Positions 23,048 to 34,443 of a stretch of 64,000 nt of DNA are shown here, piece after piece; position 1 is the first letter of the stretch, and the number at the start of each line of letters is the position of its first letter. Below the pieces are notes generated by a model. It searched no databases and was not told the origin of the DNA. It was given only the letters and a program-made list of their open reading frames with translations. The DNA comes from Lactuca virosa (taxonomy: Eukaryota; Streptophyta; Magnoliopsida; Asterales; Asteraceae): positions 3,698,647 through 3,762,646 of the forward strand of contig CAKMRJ010004445.1 in the NCBI GenBank assembly GCA_928212115.1, in the 5' to 3' direction. The position numbers and the translations under genes are program-made.

Positions 23048-23395
23048 GGGCTTGGCAGTTAGCGATCATGGAGATGTCATGCGGGAGAGCATCGTGTGGA
23101 ACAGATCGGGCTTAGCTGCCAATGATCGTAGATACATCACGCGGGAGAGCATCGCGTGGGATGGATCAGACTTAGCTGCCAATGATCGTAGATATATCAC
23201 GCGGGAGAGAATCGTGTGGGATGGATCGGACTTAGCTGCCAACGATCGTAGATATATCACGTGGGAGAGCATCGCGTGGGATGGATCGGGCTTAGATGCC
23301 AACGATCGTAGATATATAACGCGGGAGAGCATCGCGTGGGATGGATCGGGCTTAGATGCCAACGATCATGCGGGAGAGCATTGTGTGGAATCATA
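23048..23395. repeat. 60-bp tandem repeat, five to six units
   Basis: Units start at 23048, 23108, 23168, 23228, 23288 and a shortened one at 23348. The core is GCTTAGCTGCCAACGATCG followed by GCGGGAGAGCATCGCGTGGG. The 60-bp period keeps frames open on both strands (136 codons plus, 98 minus), which explains the open frames without a gene. Confidence 0.92.
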
Positions 23396-23444
23396 TAGGC
23401 AAAGGTTGCGAGCCTTTGAGCCTTGTTGGCGGGGCATGCCGCTG

Positions 23445-24008
23445 GAGTCGGGCTGAGAAGCCAGGAGACCCTAGGCGAGGGTACTGAACCTTGCGTGCGG
23501 AGCGCGCCGCTATAATGGAGTCGGTCTGAGAAGCCAGGCGACTCAAGGCGAGGGTACTGAACCTCGCATGCGGAGCGTGCCACTATAATGGAGTCGGGCT
23601 GAGAAGCCAGGCGACTCAAGGCGAGGGTACTGAACCTTGCGTGCGGAGCACGCCGCTATAATGGAGTCGGGCTGAGAAGCCAGGCGACTCAAGGCGAGGG
23701 TACTGAACCTCGCATGCGGAGTGTGCCGCTATAATAGAGTCGGGCTGAGAAGCCAGGCGACTCAAGGCGAGGGTACTGAACCTCGCATGCGGAGTGTGCC
23801 GCTATAATGGAGTCGGGTTGAGAAGCCAGGCGACCCTAGGCGAGGGTACTGAACCTCGCAAGTGGAGCATGCCGCTATAATGGAGTCGGGCTGAGAAGCC
23901 AAGCGACTCAAGGCGAGGGTACTGAACCTCGCATGCGGAGCATGCCGCTATAATGGAGTCGGACTGAGAAGCCAAGCGACTCAAGGCAAGGGTACTGAAC
24001 CTTGCATA
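23445..24008. repeat. 73-bp tandem repeat, eight units
   Basis: Unit starts at 23445, 23518, 23591, 23664, 23737, 23810, 23883 and 23956, an exact 73-bp step. Each begins GAGTCGGGCTGAGAAGCC and contains GGCGAGGGTACTGAACC and CCGCTATAATG. Degenerate relatives continue to about 24120. Adjacent unique spacers are absent, so this is not a CRISPR array. Confidence 0.94.
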
Positions 24009-24354
24009 ATTGGACGCTGCGGCCAACAAACTATGTGTCCGGCCTAGGTTATCAGGAGTAGCTGAAGTGTAATGGTACCCGGTGCTCTGCAACGAGGCAA
24101 GGGTATTGAACCTTGCATGATTGGACTTATGCTTCGTCTTCTGATGACTCTGACCAGAGCTATGCGGCGAGGTTATCGAGAGCAGGACTGTGGGGCTGTT
24201 GTTAGGAGTTAAGCAACATGGCCGATGAGGGTTGGGCAACGAGCTGGTAGTGATAGATGAGCAGCATGATTACTGAGATCTGGGCAGCGAGACTCCTGAG
24301 GATTGAACTACGAGGCTGCTCTTTCAATCTGGGGTATTTATGTCACTTCGGTAA

Positions 24355-25320
24355 TGTACTATCATGCATAACATCAACTCTTCATGTGCTTTAACTCTGC
24401 CCCTTCGGCATAAAAATCACTTCTGCATAGTGTCGTGCTAGTCCTTCTCCCCCCCCCTTTTGTTTTCTTAGAGGATGCAGAGAGAGAGAACGTTGGATGC
24501 ATAGCTGTTGAGAACTAAGCAATACAGCTACTAGAAAAAGCTAGGCGATTCAAGCGCTGACAAAAGTTGGGTAGCGTGATTGCCGAGAGTTGGGCGGCAC
24601 GACTACTGTCCAGACAACGTGACTGCTGGTCCGACATCGCGACTGCTGATGACTGGTTTTTGCGGCCGCTGGGATGGATTGCATGGCCGTTGAGGGCCAG
24701 GTTGCGCGATTGCTAAGATTCTGGCATCGTGGCTGCTGGGAGCTGAGCAGCGAGACTGGCAGGGTTGGATTATGCAGCTGCTGAGGTCCGGCCAACGCGA
24801 CTGCTGAAAACTGAGTAGCGATACTAGCGGGAGCCGGTCAGCACAGCTGCCGAGAGCTGAGTAGCGAGACATCCTGGAGCTGGTCAACATGACTGCTGAT
24901 AGTCAGGAAGTGCAGTTGCTAAGAGTTATTAAAGAGACTGCCAAAGACCAGTCAGCACGACTGCTGGGAAAAGTCGTGTATCATAGTTGACGAGAGTTAG
25001 GCAACATGGCTGTTAGGATCTGGGCCGCATGGTTACTAAGAAGAGATGGTCATCATAACTACCGGGGTACAAGCAACGCGACTATTGAGAGCTGGGCTGC
25101 AAGACTGCCTGGGGCAAGCCATCACGGCTGCTGATAGCCAGGCAATATGGTTAACGTTTGGTGTCGGGCCGTAGAGCTTCTTTTTCATTCATAACACCAA
25201 TCTCTTCCCAGGGATGCACAGTCGTATATAACGTCAACTCGTTATGTAGTTCAGCTCTTTACTCGATATAGGAATAACACTTCTGCATAGTGTTGTGCTA
25301 ATCCTTCTACTCCCCTTTTT
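24355..25320. repeat. Diverged direct repeats flanking a degenerate array (element E)
   Basis: Segments at about 24355-24470 and 25205-25320 are diverged copies of each other (both contain CACTTCTGCATAGTGT, then CTAGTCCTTCT or CTAATCCTTCT). Between them, about 24540-25150 is a degenerate array with core CGACTGCTGAGAGC at irregular 30-40 bp steps. No gene. Confidence 0.7.
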
Positions 25321-25329
25321 TAGAATGGG

Positions 25330-28080
25330 TGAAGAAGTGAAAACGGATGGATATATGATATTGGCTTGTTGTTTGCACACTCGAGTCTCATTTGTTTGTA
25401 CATGCCATTGTAAACAATAATAGTAAGTTATCTTATTCCATACTTTGTAAAGAATAGTAAGGTAAGTGCATGATAGTGGCAGTTAAAACATGTAAGCATG
25501 TGGTTTTAGAGGTTGTTCACAACATGTGCCTATGTTTAAATTTGTATAGACGAACTACTTGTGTGTTGTATAAAATGCTTGAGTGGCATGCAATTAGTAG
25601 TTACAAACTAACGATGCCAAAATGGTATGATTACACTGAACACTGTTTGCCAATTCAATTATCAAAACGTGGCATCTTTTCCTATAAAAATACGATGCTA
25701 TAGTAAAAAGGTTCTCTACTATGTAGTAGGTTAGTATTTTTTTATATAAATACCTAAACTCACTGAAGGTATGAGCATGTCGCGATTGTCATAGTAAGGC
25801 TTTAGTGAATTTTTTAGTTTTTACTAAATGGAGATAATATATAAATGATATTAATTTACTTGAGAGATGAGAGAAAGTTGACATTGAGCCTTTCTATCGC
25901 GATCGCATTTTAAAAAGCTTCATGGACTAGTAGTAGTAGCATACTACTCTTCTCCCTCCCCCCCCCTTTTTTTTTTGTAGAAAAGTTGAGTGGAGCGTAT
26001 TGCAGCGAATATTCTGAAAGTGTGTTCTGTTGAGCGGAATCGTGGCAAACGAACGGGGATCGACTGAATTCTTGTCTTATAAAAGCTGGTCCATAAAAAT
26101 GTTTATTTTGTGCAGCCCAAATAGTGAATGATGAGGCCAAGTGAATTTGTTCGAGCCCAAAGTAAATGTTGCAAACCCTTGTATTGGGCCAGTTCAAATA
26201 TTGATCTCTTTTTTTTGTGAGAAACGAATTGATTGCACAAGTGGCCCACCATATATTTCCTTTTTGTTTTGCATGTATGTATGCGGTATTATATCTTAAG
26301 GAGTATCACATGTGGGCCCTTTATTTCTTTTTGATCAGTTTTCATGAAACATAAGTGTGCCAGCTGGTTCTCGATATCACGACTCGGTTCTAGGAGATGC
26401 AAAAAGGAAACTGACGACTGGCTTTCAGATTAATTCTTTCTCTCTCTCTCTCTCTCTCTTTTTTCCTCTTTTTTCTATTTTGGAGAATAAAAAATTGGCT
26501 GTGTATTAGCTGTTAACACGATTTGCAACCATCCATAAGGAATTTTTTTTTGTTTGCCGAACATATCATTGATTAAGTTGCCATTATCATCGCTTGTAGA
26601 GGTGAATCGGAACGGCAGATTGTGATCGGTGAGAGGTGGTGTTTAAACGACCATCTTGTGGCTTCGGCTAGCGATGAATCTATAAAAGAGAAGTTCGGTG
26701 ATGGTTGCGTTGAAACTGTTGTTGTCGGGTGGTCCATAAAAAAGCTTAAGTGAAAAACCAAAGTAATTTACTACAGCCCATTTGAAAGTTAAGAGCCCAT
26801 TTAGCCCATACACGGCCCATGTTGCTTTCTATCCCCCTTTTTTTATGTGTGAACTGCATCCGGGTATCAAGTGCGTATGGGCCTACTTGCTTTAATCTGG
26901 TTTGACTTTTGGATGGAAGTCTTGCAGCCGCCCTCCGCTAATCTTTGTGATTGATGAATCTAATCGTCACAATTGGCGAAGGAGATGCCCAAAAGGTGAG
27001 GAAGAAAAGCTGTGGCCGGTGATGGGAGATCTTTCGGTTCTCGGAGGAGGAGTCACGGTGGTTGTTCGCCAGCGGAAATCGGATGTGGGGGTATCTGTGG
27101 AGGGGCGAGGTCGCCATCTGCAAAGATCAAAATCTGGATCGTCGGCAGATTTTCTCTCTTGCGCCACCTGATGGATGCGACGGTTGAAGATCTACGAAGG
27201 CTTTGATGGTTCGCTGGTATTGTGACCCCTGCTGGTGGCGGTCGTTCAGCTACCGGAGATTAATCTTCATTTTTTTTTTTGAGATCGTGGCCTGTAGAAG
27301 GAGATTAGGGCTTTGGCGTGGCTTTACAGTTCTGTTGTGCCCTCTCTTGAAGATGGCCGACGACAGTTGCAGGCTGGTGAGGTTTGAAGGAAGATCGTCG
27401 CTTGTTGGAAGAGATTTACACGGTGGTTGGGTGTTTTTAAACTCCGGACGGCAGCTTCAGGTTGGAGAACAGGGGTCGGAGGTGCTGAGGACCGGTGGTA
27501 CTTGGTCCCAGCCGCCTCGGGCGCAGCTGTCGGATAAGCGTCATCAGAACTGGTAGTGACGGGTAGTGCTTGGGCTCCGGTTGGTTCACGCGTTGAAACA
27601 ATCGGCGACTGGCGGCGAAGTCAGGGCGATGCTTCTCCAGTGGAGTTTTTTTCTTATGGGTCAGGTGGCGGTAGTTCTTGGTGATGACGATGGCGATTTT
27701 TGGTGATGATCTGTGCTGAAGCTGTGGTTGCTGATTCATGGGGGTCGGAGACAGGAGCGACCGGCGGTTAGAGGGCGATGTTTCTGCTATGGAGGATCGA
27801 TGGTGGCCTGGGGTTGGCCGGAAGCGCTTGATCTGTAGGTTGCCTGTTGAAATTTACCATCGACTGGAGGTGTGGTTGTGATTGGTGAACGCTTTGGCTC
27901 TGGTGAGTGGGGATGGTTGGCGGTCGCCCCGTGGTGATGATTGGTGAGCTGTTGATGGCGGCGCTCCGGTTGTTGTCGCTGGTGATTCATCGGGAAGCGA
28001 ACTCCATTGGAAAGAGAGAAAGCAAAGTGGGGCCCGGTTTTTCTTTTGATTTTTGTTGACAGCTGTGTCATTTGTCTTGT
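25330..28080. other. Element E interior without recognisable genes
   Basis: AT-rich to about 26500, with a (TC)n tract at 26436-26460, then GC-richer to 28080. Several frames of 60-117 codons occur on both strands, none with a domain I recognise and none clearly favoured. It could be captured host sequence; nothing here proves it. Confidence 0.5.
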
Positions 28081-28110
28081 TGTCTGGTGCATTGACACCT
28101 TTACCTCTTT

Positions 28111-28590
28111 TTCTTCTTTTTGGTTGGTTAAAGAGCAATACAGCTATTTCTTTTTTTTATATATATTTTCTTTAACCAGTAAACTGTTTTCTTCTTTTTG
28201 GTCGGTTAAAGAGCAATACAGCTATTTCTTTTTTTTATATATATTTTCTTTAAGTAATGTAAGTAATGGTAAATTTTTTTTGAGAACCATTAATTAAAAT
28301 GGTAGATTGTTGGGTAAGGATAACTTTCATTTTTTTTTTTTTTGTAAAATAAACTTTGTTTTTTCTTCAAACTTGGTCAAACTCCAGAGCATAAGACATA
28401 TCTGATAGTGTCTTAGATATGTTGAATACTTCTATCTCTACCTCCCTGGTTCTTTTTTTTTTTTTTTTTTTAAACCATCAAATAAAATGGTAACACTAAT
28501 GAAATAAAAATAACTTTCACTAGTGTTTTGAAATAAAATGGTAACACTAATGAAATAAAAATAACTTTCACTAGTGTTTTGAAATGTGCC
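28111..28590. repeat. Two short tandem duplications in element E
   Basis: A 78-bp unit containing GGTTAAAGAGCAATACAGC occurs twice (about 28111-28266). A 51-bp unit containing AAATAAAATGGTAACACTAA occurs twice (28480-28581). Copies are almost identical, so the duplications look recent. Poly-T runs lie between them. Confidence 0.9.
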
Positions 28591-29880
28591 AAGATTACAG
28601 CACAAGTTACTAAGATAATTTTTGATAGTATATAAATTAAAAGATAGTAAAAACTCATAAAAACTTTCTTTCTTCTTAAAGCAAAATAAAACATCAACAT
28701 ATAAACAAAAAATAGATTTAAACAAATCCTTTCAAACATGCTTAGAAATCTCAGCAGCTCCTAGGATTTAGACTGAGAATATATAAGAATACTCCAATGA
28801 AAAATGAGTTTCCTGAAATTTGAGAAAGTAAAAAATTCAAAGAAACTTATTTTTTCTTTCGAGCTTTTAAACATCTTGAATAAACTTGAAAATCATACAT
28901 CAAACAGAATTTTCTAAAAACCCATGAAAAGCTCATCTCTTCTTCTCTCTTTTCTTTTCCTGAAAAGTTTTGTAAAATGTACAAGCAACACAGCTGTATG
29001 TACAAATAAATGCTTCAGGAATTGAAGTTCTTTACAGAAAATCTAAGCTAAAATCGTTTGTCTGTATCATATAAACAGAAAATGAAGTAAAAACTCATAA
29101 AAATTTCTTTTTTTTTTCTGAAATTGCCCAACAAACCTCCGACAAATAAACAAAAAACGGGTCTAAAAAGGTTCCTCACTAAACCTTCTTTACTTTTCAG
29201 CTTGCTCAACAAGCTATGAAGATATGAACAAGAAACAGATCTGGAACAATTTTCATTCTCTATCTCTAATCTTTTTTAGAGAAAACACTAAATAGACTAC
29301 TTCAGAGAAGCTTTGCAAAGAAAATCATAAACTGAAGGTCATTTTTGTAACATAAACTGAAAAGAAAGTAAGAAATCATGAAAATTTTCTTCCCCTCTCA
29401 AGTTACTTGGATAAGCACCAAAATATGAACAAAGATGGAGAAATGGTCGAAACAACCTCTTCTCTCCCTGAAAATACAAGTAAAAACGGGTTTGAATTGA
29501 TGTTTTTAAAACTTGAGAGATGATTAAGTGAACAAAAACCTTCAGATCTAGAGATCTGAGCTAAAAATGAAGTAGATTTACATATCTGAAGAAAAAGTCA
29601 TCAGATCCAAAGATCTGAAGCATACTATTCAGATCTAGGTAGATCTTTGCCAAAATCCAAACGAATCTGAACTAAGGAATGTAGAAATGGACAGATCTGA
29701 GCAAACCTTAGATGAAGATACATCAGATCTGAACAAATCTTAGAAAAAACTAAAGCATCTGGACAGATCTTGGCAAGAACCAAGCGGATCTGAACCAAAT
29801 GATGCTAAACATTAACAGATCTGGTCACACCTGAGCTGAAGCACATCAGATCTAGGCAAGAACGAGATTATGGCTGCTCG
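28591..29880. other. Element E leader-side interior rich in AGATCT
   Basis: No gene. From about 29520 the motif AGATCTGA or AGATCTGG recurs roughly fifteen times at irregular spacing up to the primer site, in AAC-rich context. On the minus strand this is the 5' leader of element E. Confidence 0.6.
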
Positions 29881-29885
29881 TTCGA

Positions 29886-29901
29886 GTTCGGGATGGCGCC
29901 A
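29886..29901 (-). promoter_or_regulatory. Element E primer binding site
   Basis: The minus strand reads TGGCGCCATCCCGAAC two bases after the LTR. Its complement has a tRNA-like 3' end (GGCGCCA preceded by a TTCGAGT-like T-loop). The tRNA identity is not resolved. Confidence 0.7.
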
Positions 29902-29903
29902 AA

Positions 29904-30501
29904 TGATACGACATCGGCGAGTCTTCTGGTCTTCTGCTGCGGCGGAGATTTGGACATCACAGTGCAAAGTCGTTAGAGCCGCCTCAGGGACTGTGCCCCG
30001 GGAGCGGACTCCGACGGTCAAGTTAGATCAGCTAGAAGATCTGAGATGGTCCTCCATAGCTGGAGAGAACCATCTTGGTGCTAGTGGTGGTGTATGGTGG
30101 CTGACGGCGGCGGGTGGCGGCTGAGCCACCCGGCCGGAGTGTAGTATGGCGGCTGAGCCAAGGGGAAGATCCTCCTCCACGGAGGAGGTACTGTTCATTA
30201 TATAGGGGACAATTAGGTCAGGCCTTGGGCCAGCCCAATTCAGGCCCAGCTAGCAAGGAGCTGGGCGAGGCCGCCCGGAGGCGCCGGGCGAGGCTGGCGG
30301 GCGCGCACCAGGAAAGGTTGGCAAGGGAGCGCCAAGCCAGGGAGCGTCAGGCTAGGCCGGCAGGAGAGTCCCCAGCAGGGCTGGCAAGGGAGCACCAGGC
30401 AAGGCTGGCAAGGGGAAGCCGAGCAGGGCTGGCAGGAGCGCGCCAGGTCAGGCTGGCGCGCTGGAGTAGTCTAGGCTATGCTAATGAACCATATATCATC
30501 A
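29904..30501 (-). repeat. Element E 5' LTR (598 bp)
   Basis: Pairs with 21381-22004. TATA-like box on the minus strand near 30198-30206, U3 24-bp repeat at about 30265-30470. The frame 30114-30569 is repeat-derived. Confidence 0.92.
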
Positions 30502-30637
30502 AGTATAATATATTAATTGAGAAGTCAAATTATTTAATTAGTATTGATCAAGAATTAATTCGGTATTAATTTAGTGAGCAACAGAAACTAATTAAAGTTA
30601 GAGGGACTGATTAGGTAAATCAGTAATACTTCTAGTT
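30502..30637 (+). repeat. Element G 5' LTR, second piece
   Basis: AT-rich LTR sequence between the insertions of E (target AGTAT, 30502-30506) and F (target TAGTT, 30633-30637). Two independent elements hit the same LTR within about 130 bp. Confidence 0.75.
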
Positions 30638-31054
30638 TGTCACACCCCCAAACCGGAACGGCGGAAACGTTCGGGGGCGGAGGACGTCATGTACAGTATC
30701 ACAACAATTGCAGAATAGTAATCAAACCAACAACAACCATTGTATTAATAGTATAATGTTTACATTGTATACGAATCATCTAAAGCTGACTCCAAAAGTA
30801 AATAACAGATAAAGACTTGAAGCTACGATGCTCCGTCTTCTGGAATCCGGTGCAAGTACCTATCTACTAGTGTCCTGAGAATACAAGTAGTTTTGGAAGA
30901 GTATCAGCATTTAAGCTGGTGAGTTCATAAATGTTTTGTTTAGAAAACAGGTTCTTTGATCTTTAAAAAGCACGATGTATTTCTCCAGAAAACTCTATAT
31001 TTTCTGATATAATGAATGTTATGTAAAATGATTATTACAAGTTCCTACTGCAAG

Positions 31055-31475
31055 TACTTAGTGTATACAGATCATATACAATCCAAATCGAACAAACAAT
31101 TGATTGTGTGGTTCTGCCCCAAGTCCACAACCAAACAAGGAACAGGAAATGAGGGAGATGCCACACATCCCACTGGTTGTCGGATCCTCATATACCTAAC
31201 CCTGACGTATTCACTAGGTACTTACAGAGTCAACTGTATTAGTCCTATGAAATTTGTTGAAGGTGTTCCTTAAGAAAATCTAATATTTTCTTAGTAAAAG
31301 CATGATATTACCAGTTCCTTCTATAACCACTTAGTTTATACTAGCTATGCATAAACCAATATCGAACAGACAGATGATTGTGTGGATATGCCCTAAGTCC
31401 ACAACCAAACAAGGAACAAGAAATAAGGCAGAAACCACACATTCCACGGTCTATCAGATACTCTTCGTACGTAAC
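31055..31475 (-). repeat. Two structured foldback units in the F 3' LTR
   Basis: Both units contain the core CCACAACCAAACAAGGAACA (one with AAGAAAT after it), flanked by the inner stem TGTGTGG/CCACACA. The matching pair in the other F LTR is at about 45890-46025 and 46160-46300. They lie just upstream (in sense) of the CTCAC-hairpin, the place held by the hairpin array in element A. Confidence 0.7.
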
Positions 31476-32699
31476 TCGGATGCATAAACTAAAGAATTAT
31501 AGAATTAACAATGAATGTTCGTTAGTTGAATGATAAACTGATTGTTTGTAAAATACTAATGTTTGTCCTGGAAAACCCTATATTTTCCCTAAAGGTGAGT
31601 TGTTGTTTTAAACGTTCCAAAACTGTAAAGTACAATTATTTTCCTTACTTATGTTGTTAAAGCATTGTTCAGTTTGAAAACCCTGGCTACCACCAATAAT
31701 GTATAATAGTTCTATTAATTTAAAATAAAACTAATTGAAGTTGTTACCATTCATACATTAATCGCATTATTTAGTACCAAATTTATGAGTTGTTATAACC
31801 ATACTTGACCATTGAATTGCCTGAACGACGTTCTTCAGGCGTCAGAATCAAAATGACTTTGTCACCCAGGCCTGTCGGCGTAACTGTAGCTAACAGTTGC
31901 GGTGCGGGATTCTCATTCCCATATAGATCTATATACAAACTCACGTTCTCCATCCCGAAGACTCTGGTTATAATCTCAGGACTTTTGTTAGTACTTAGGT
32001 AAGTACGCGAAGACGCTCACTCATAAAATGCTATACTAACGATTAAGTGTAGAATAAAATGAATCCTTTAAATTTAAATTACTATTTGTATGACCCATAA
32101 ACTATGCTCTATATAATTTATAGGTTTGTTCGCACAGAATCTATGTTTCATGTATTGATAAGGTAATTGTTCCATAAACTATACCTATTATAGTTTATAT
32201 GTTTTTTAGTTTAGTCAATTTGTGTATTATTCTGAAAACTTTACAACTATGGTGGCATGTTGAAAACTTCCCTTATGCTCAACATATTACAAAAGGGATA
32301 TATTATCTAAATGTTTTGTAAAAGGTAATGATCTCTTGATTGTATCGTTTACATAAGTTTTAATTTTGTTAAAAATCCTTTATACAAAATCACAAGATTT
32401 CTTTGTGTTTTGCTTGTATTCCCCCTGAAAACGTTTAAAACAGTAAAAGTGTACGGGTATGAACTCACAGTTGGTTGCGTGTAAGTGCCAAACAATGAGA
32501 CTGGAATGAGGACCCTCGAGTTGTTGTACGTGAAATTAACGAAATCCTAATAATAATTAAAAACATATTTGCATTTAAATTAGTGAACCCATTAATTAAA
32601 GTGTTAGAAAACACTTGCTTTTGGTTTAGGAATGTTACCGAGACTTGATCGAAGTGGAAAAGTGGTTTTACAGCCAAGTTTCACGATTTAGGGTAGTTT

Positions 32700-33000
32700 G
32701 CAGCCGTGAACTATTCTCGGCCGTGAACTGTTCTCTACCGTTGAATGGTTTGCGGCCTGTTCTTGGTGTTCTTGGTGTGCTTGGTGAAATATGAAGATTT
32801 GAAAGTTCACGGCCGTAAACCCGAAAATGAAGAGTGCTTGATTTGATGAAATGATGAATGTTTGATGCTCCAAAACAAGTTCCAAGGTGGATTGGATGAT
32901 TTTCGGAGGATAGATGAGAGAAACTTGAGTTTTCGGTTGGTGGGTTTAGAGAGAGAATGTTGAGTTTTCGGCCAGAAGTGTAGAAATGAGGGTAAAAATC

Positions 33001-33059
<59 letters not shown>

Positions 33060-33134
33060 TTGGGTTTACGGTCGGATGTGGGGTCCCCAGGCCGTGAACG
33101 GTTTACGGCCGTAAACGCGTTTGCGGTCGTAAAC
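32700..33134 (-). promoter_or_regulatory. F LTR palindrome clusters around an (AT)n tract
   Basis: A perfect 16-bp palindrome GTTTACGGCCGTAAAC is at 33101-33116, with variants at 33064, 33092, 33120, 32805-32820 and down to 32700. The (AT)n tract 33003-33057 separates the two groups. The other LTR has the same at 56931-57100 and 57353-57405. Promoter role is inferred from position. Confidence 0.55.
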
Positions 33135-33333
33135 ACCGGGATGAACGAGACTTGGCTGATTTTCGTAGAAAGAATTGATTCTTCGCACTATTTTAGTCTC
33201 GACAATTATATAAATTTAATTTATATAATCTAAGTTGTTCTCAACCCTTACGAGCTTAACGGAAAGAATAAAATTTGAAATTTTTATTTAACGGGAATGA
33301 CTTTTGTTTACCGGAAAGTATCAGGTAGTCACA

Positions 33334-33343
33334 TCATCCCCCC
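33334..33343 (-). promoter_or_regulatory. Element F polypurine tract
   Basis: The minus strand reads GGGGGGATGA directly before the 3' LTR. Confidence 0.7.
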
Positions 33344-33526
33344 GATAGAGGAAATTTCGTCCCAGAATTCGGATTCTAAGTGGTTGGTTATGGACAAGGG
33401 AGAGAGGTGGGTTTGACTTGCTTGTCTATGTTCATCCAACTGGTAAGTTGTCCATTCGTAGTTCTGAGCAGTTTTTGTCTTGAAGTTCATGGTAGGATTC
33501 ATACCTGGTTCATCTATCATCGTCTC

Positions 33527-33679
33527 GTGTATACAAGTCGTATATAATTAAGATTGATTAGACATTTGGATGTGCAACTCTGCCCCAGGTCCACAACCAG
33601 ACAAGGAACATGAGATAGGGCGGAAACACACATCCTAAGTCTGTAGAATATTAATTATATACCACTCTCGCGTATACAC
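33527..33679 (-). repeat. Structured foldback unit, F interior copy 1
   Basis: Nested stems: GTGTATAC (33527-33534) with GTATACAC (33672-33679); GTATATAATTAA (33540-33551) with TTAATTATATAC (33651-33662); AGAC with GTCT; GGATGTG with CACATCC; then a conserved single-stranded core with CCACAACCAGACAAGGAACA. The other copies keep the pairing with different stem bases. Confidence 0.75.
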
Positions 33680-34132
33680 TTAACAATGATAGGCTAACCG
33701 TATTTGCCCCTAGTCTCTGTGCTTGAAATTAACTTTTTGCACACGTGGTATTCTTGAAAATGTATGCTGGGAATACTTAGGGAAGGTTCCGGAAGGATAC
33801 CATACTCCTCACATGCGTACTTTGGAGGTTTGAAGTGAGAGACAATTCTGAGGTTCGGTGTCGGGTTTGTCGTTAAGAGTGACGAGGGTCTCCTTAGTTG
33901 GTAGGTAATCTAGGTCAAATGATGTCGTCGGAACACGTGAAAAGTTAGTTCGGAAGGAGTGTTTGTTAGAACTATAGTGCATCCATGCGTACGTTTTTAA
34001 TGCTTTCTGTTTTGACCTTGTTATTACTACTACGAACGTTTTGTATTGTAATAAGCGTGTACTAAACGTAGAATTGTTCTGATGGATGATACTTGGTAAT
34101 ATGATCCCTATCCGGCCCTTCCATAATCGCTT

Positions 34133-34283
34133 GGTGTCTACAAGTCATATATAATTAAGATTGATAAGACAGTTGACTGAGTGACTCTGCCCTAAATCCA
34201 CAACCAGTCAAGGAATAGGAAATAAGGTGGAATCACGCACTCTAAGTCTATAGGTTCTTAATTATATATGGCCCTAATGTTTA
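34133..34283 (-). repeat. Structured foldback unit, F interior copy 2
   Basis: A perfect 15-bp stem, CATATATAATTAAGA (34146-34160) with TCTTAATTATATATG (34256-34270). AGAC/GTCT and GAGTG/CACTC pairs lie inside, with core CCACAACCAGTCAAGGAATA. The outer pair GGTGT/ACACC is at 34133 and 34279. It lies in the 3' untranslated part of F, near the B insertion. Confidence 0.75.
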
Positions 34284-34443
34284 CACCAAGTCATTATAGC
34301 TTACCAGAAATGGTATTTAGTTTCTATATGGACTATGTGCTTCGATTTGAACGAGGAAGAAATTTTTATAGTTAGGATCTAATTGGTAATGGTTTTTCGT
34401 GAAAATGTAAGTTTTAGGAATGTTTCAAGTTGGGAGACGTACC

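Larger units (their letters stand above)
21381..30501 (-). mobile_element. Element E: large non-coding LTR retrotransposon
   Basis: Flanked by AGTAT (21376-21380 and 30502-30506). LTRs are 21381-22004 and 29904-30501, with ends TGATG...CATCA. A primer site beside the right LTR and a purine tract beside the left LTR set the minus orientation. The 7.9-kb interior has no recognisable gag, protease, RT or integrase. It holds hairpin modules, 60-bp and 73-bp tandem arrays and other duplications. It fits a large retrotransposon derivative (LARD) moved by partner proteins. The TGGCGCC primer site suggests a Tat-type gypsy partner, by inference only. Confidence 0.9.
30638..33333 (-). repeat. Element F 3' LTR (2696 bp)
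   Basis: In sense order (right to left): palindromes of the GTTTACGGCCGTAAAC type (33064-33134), an (AT)n tract (33003-33057), a second palindrome group (32700-32820), long AT-rich sequence, two structured foldback units (about 31330-31475 and 31055-31195) and the CTCAC-hairpin CAGC/GCTG (30905-30923). Small frames inside are not supported. Confidence 0.9.

Noticed and set aside
23046..23456. 136-codon frame with 20-residue repeats
   Set aside because: The 60-bp period keeps all units in phase on both strands; no start context, no domain, and it lies inside a non-coding element.
23445..24008. Possible CRISPR-like array
   Set aside because: Units abut with no unique spacers, and the context is a plant retrotransposon.
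26560..28140. Host gene inside element E
   Set aside because: Several short frames on both strands, none longer than 117 codons, no recognised domain and no consistent exon structure.
21381..30501. Element E on the plus strand
   Set aside because: No primer-site-like sequence follows the left LTR, whereas the minus strand has both a primer site (29886-29901) and a G-rich purine tract (22005-22015).
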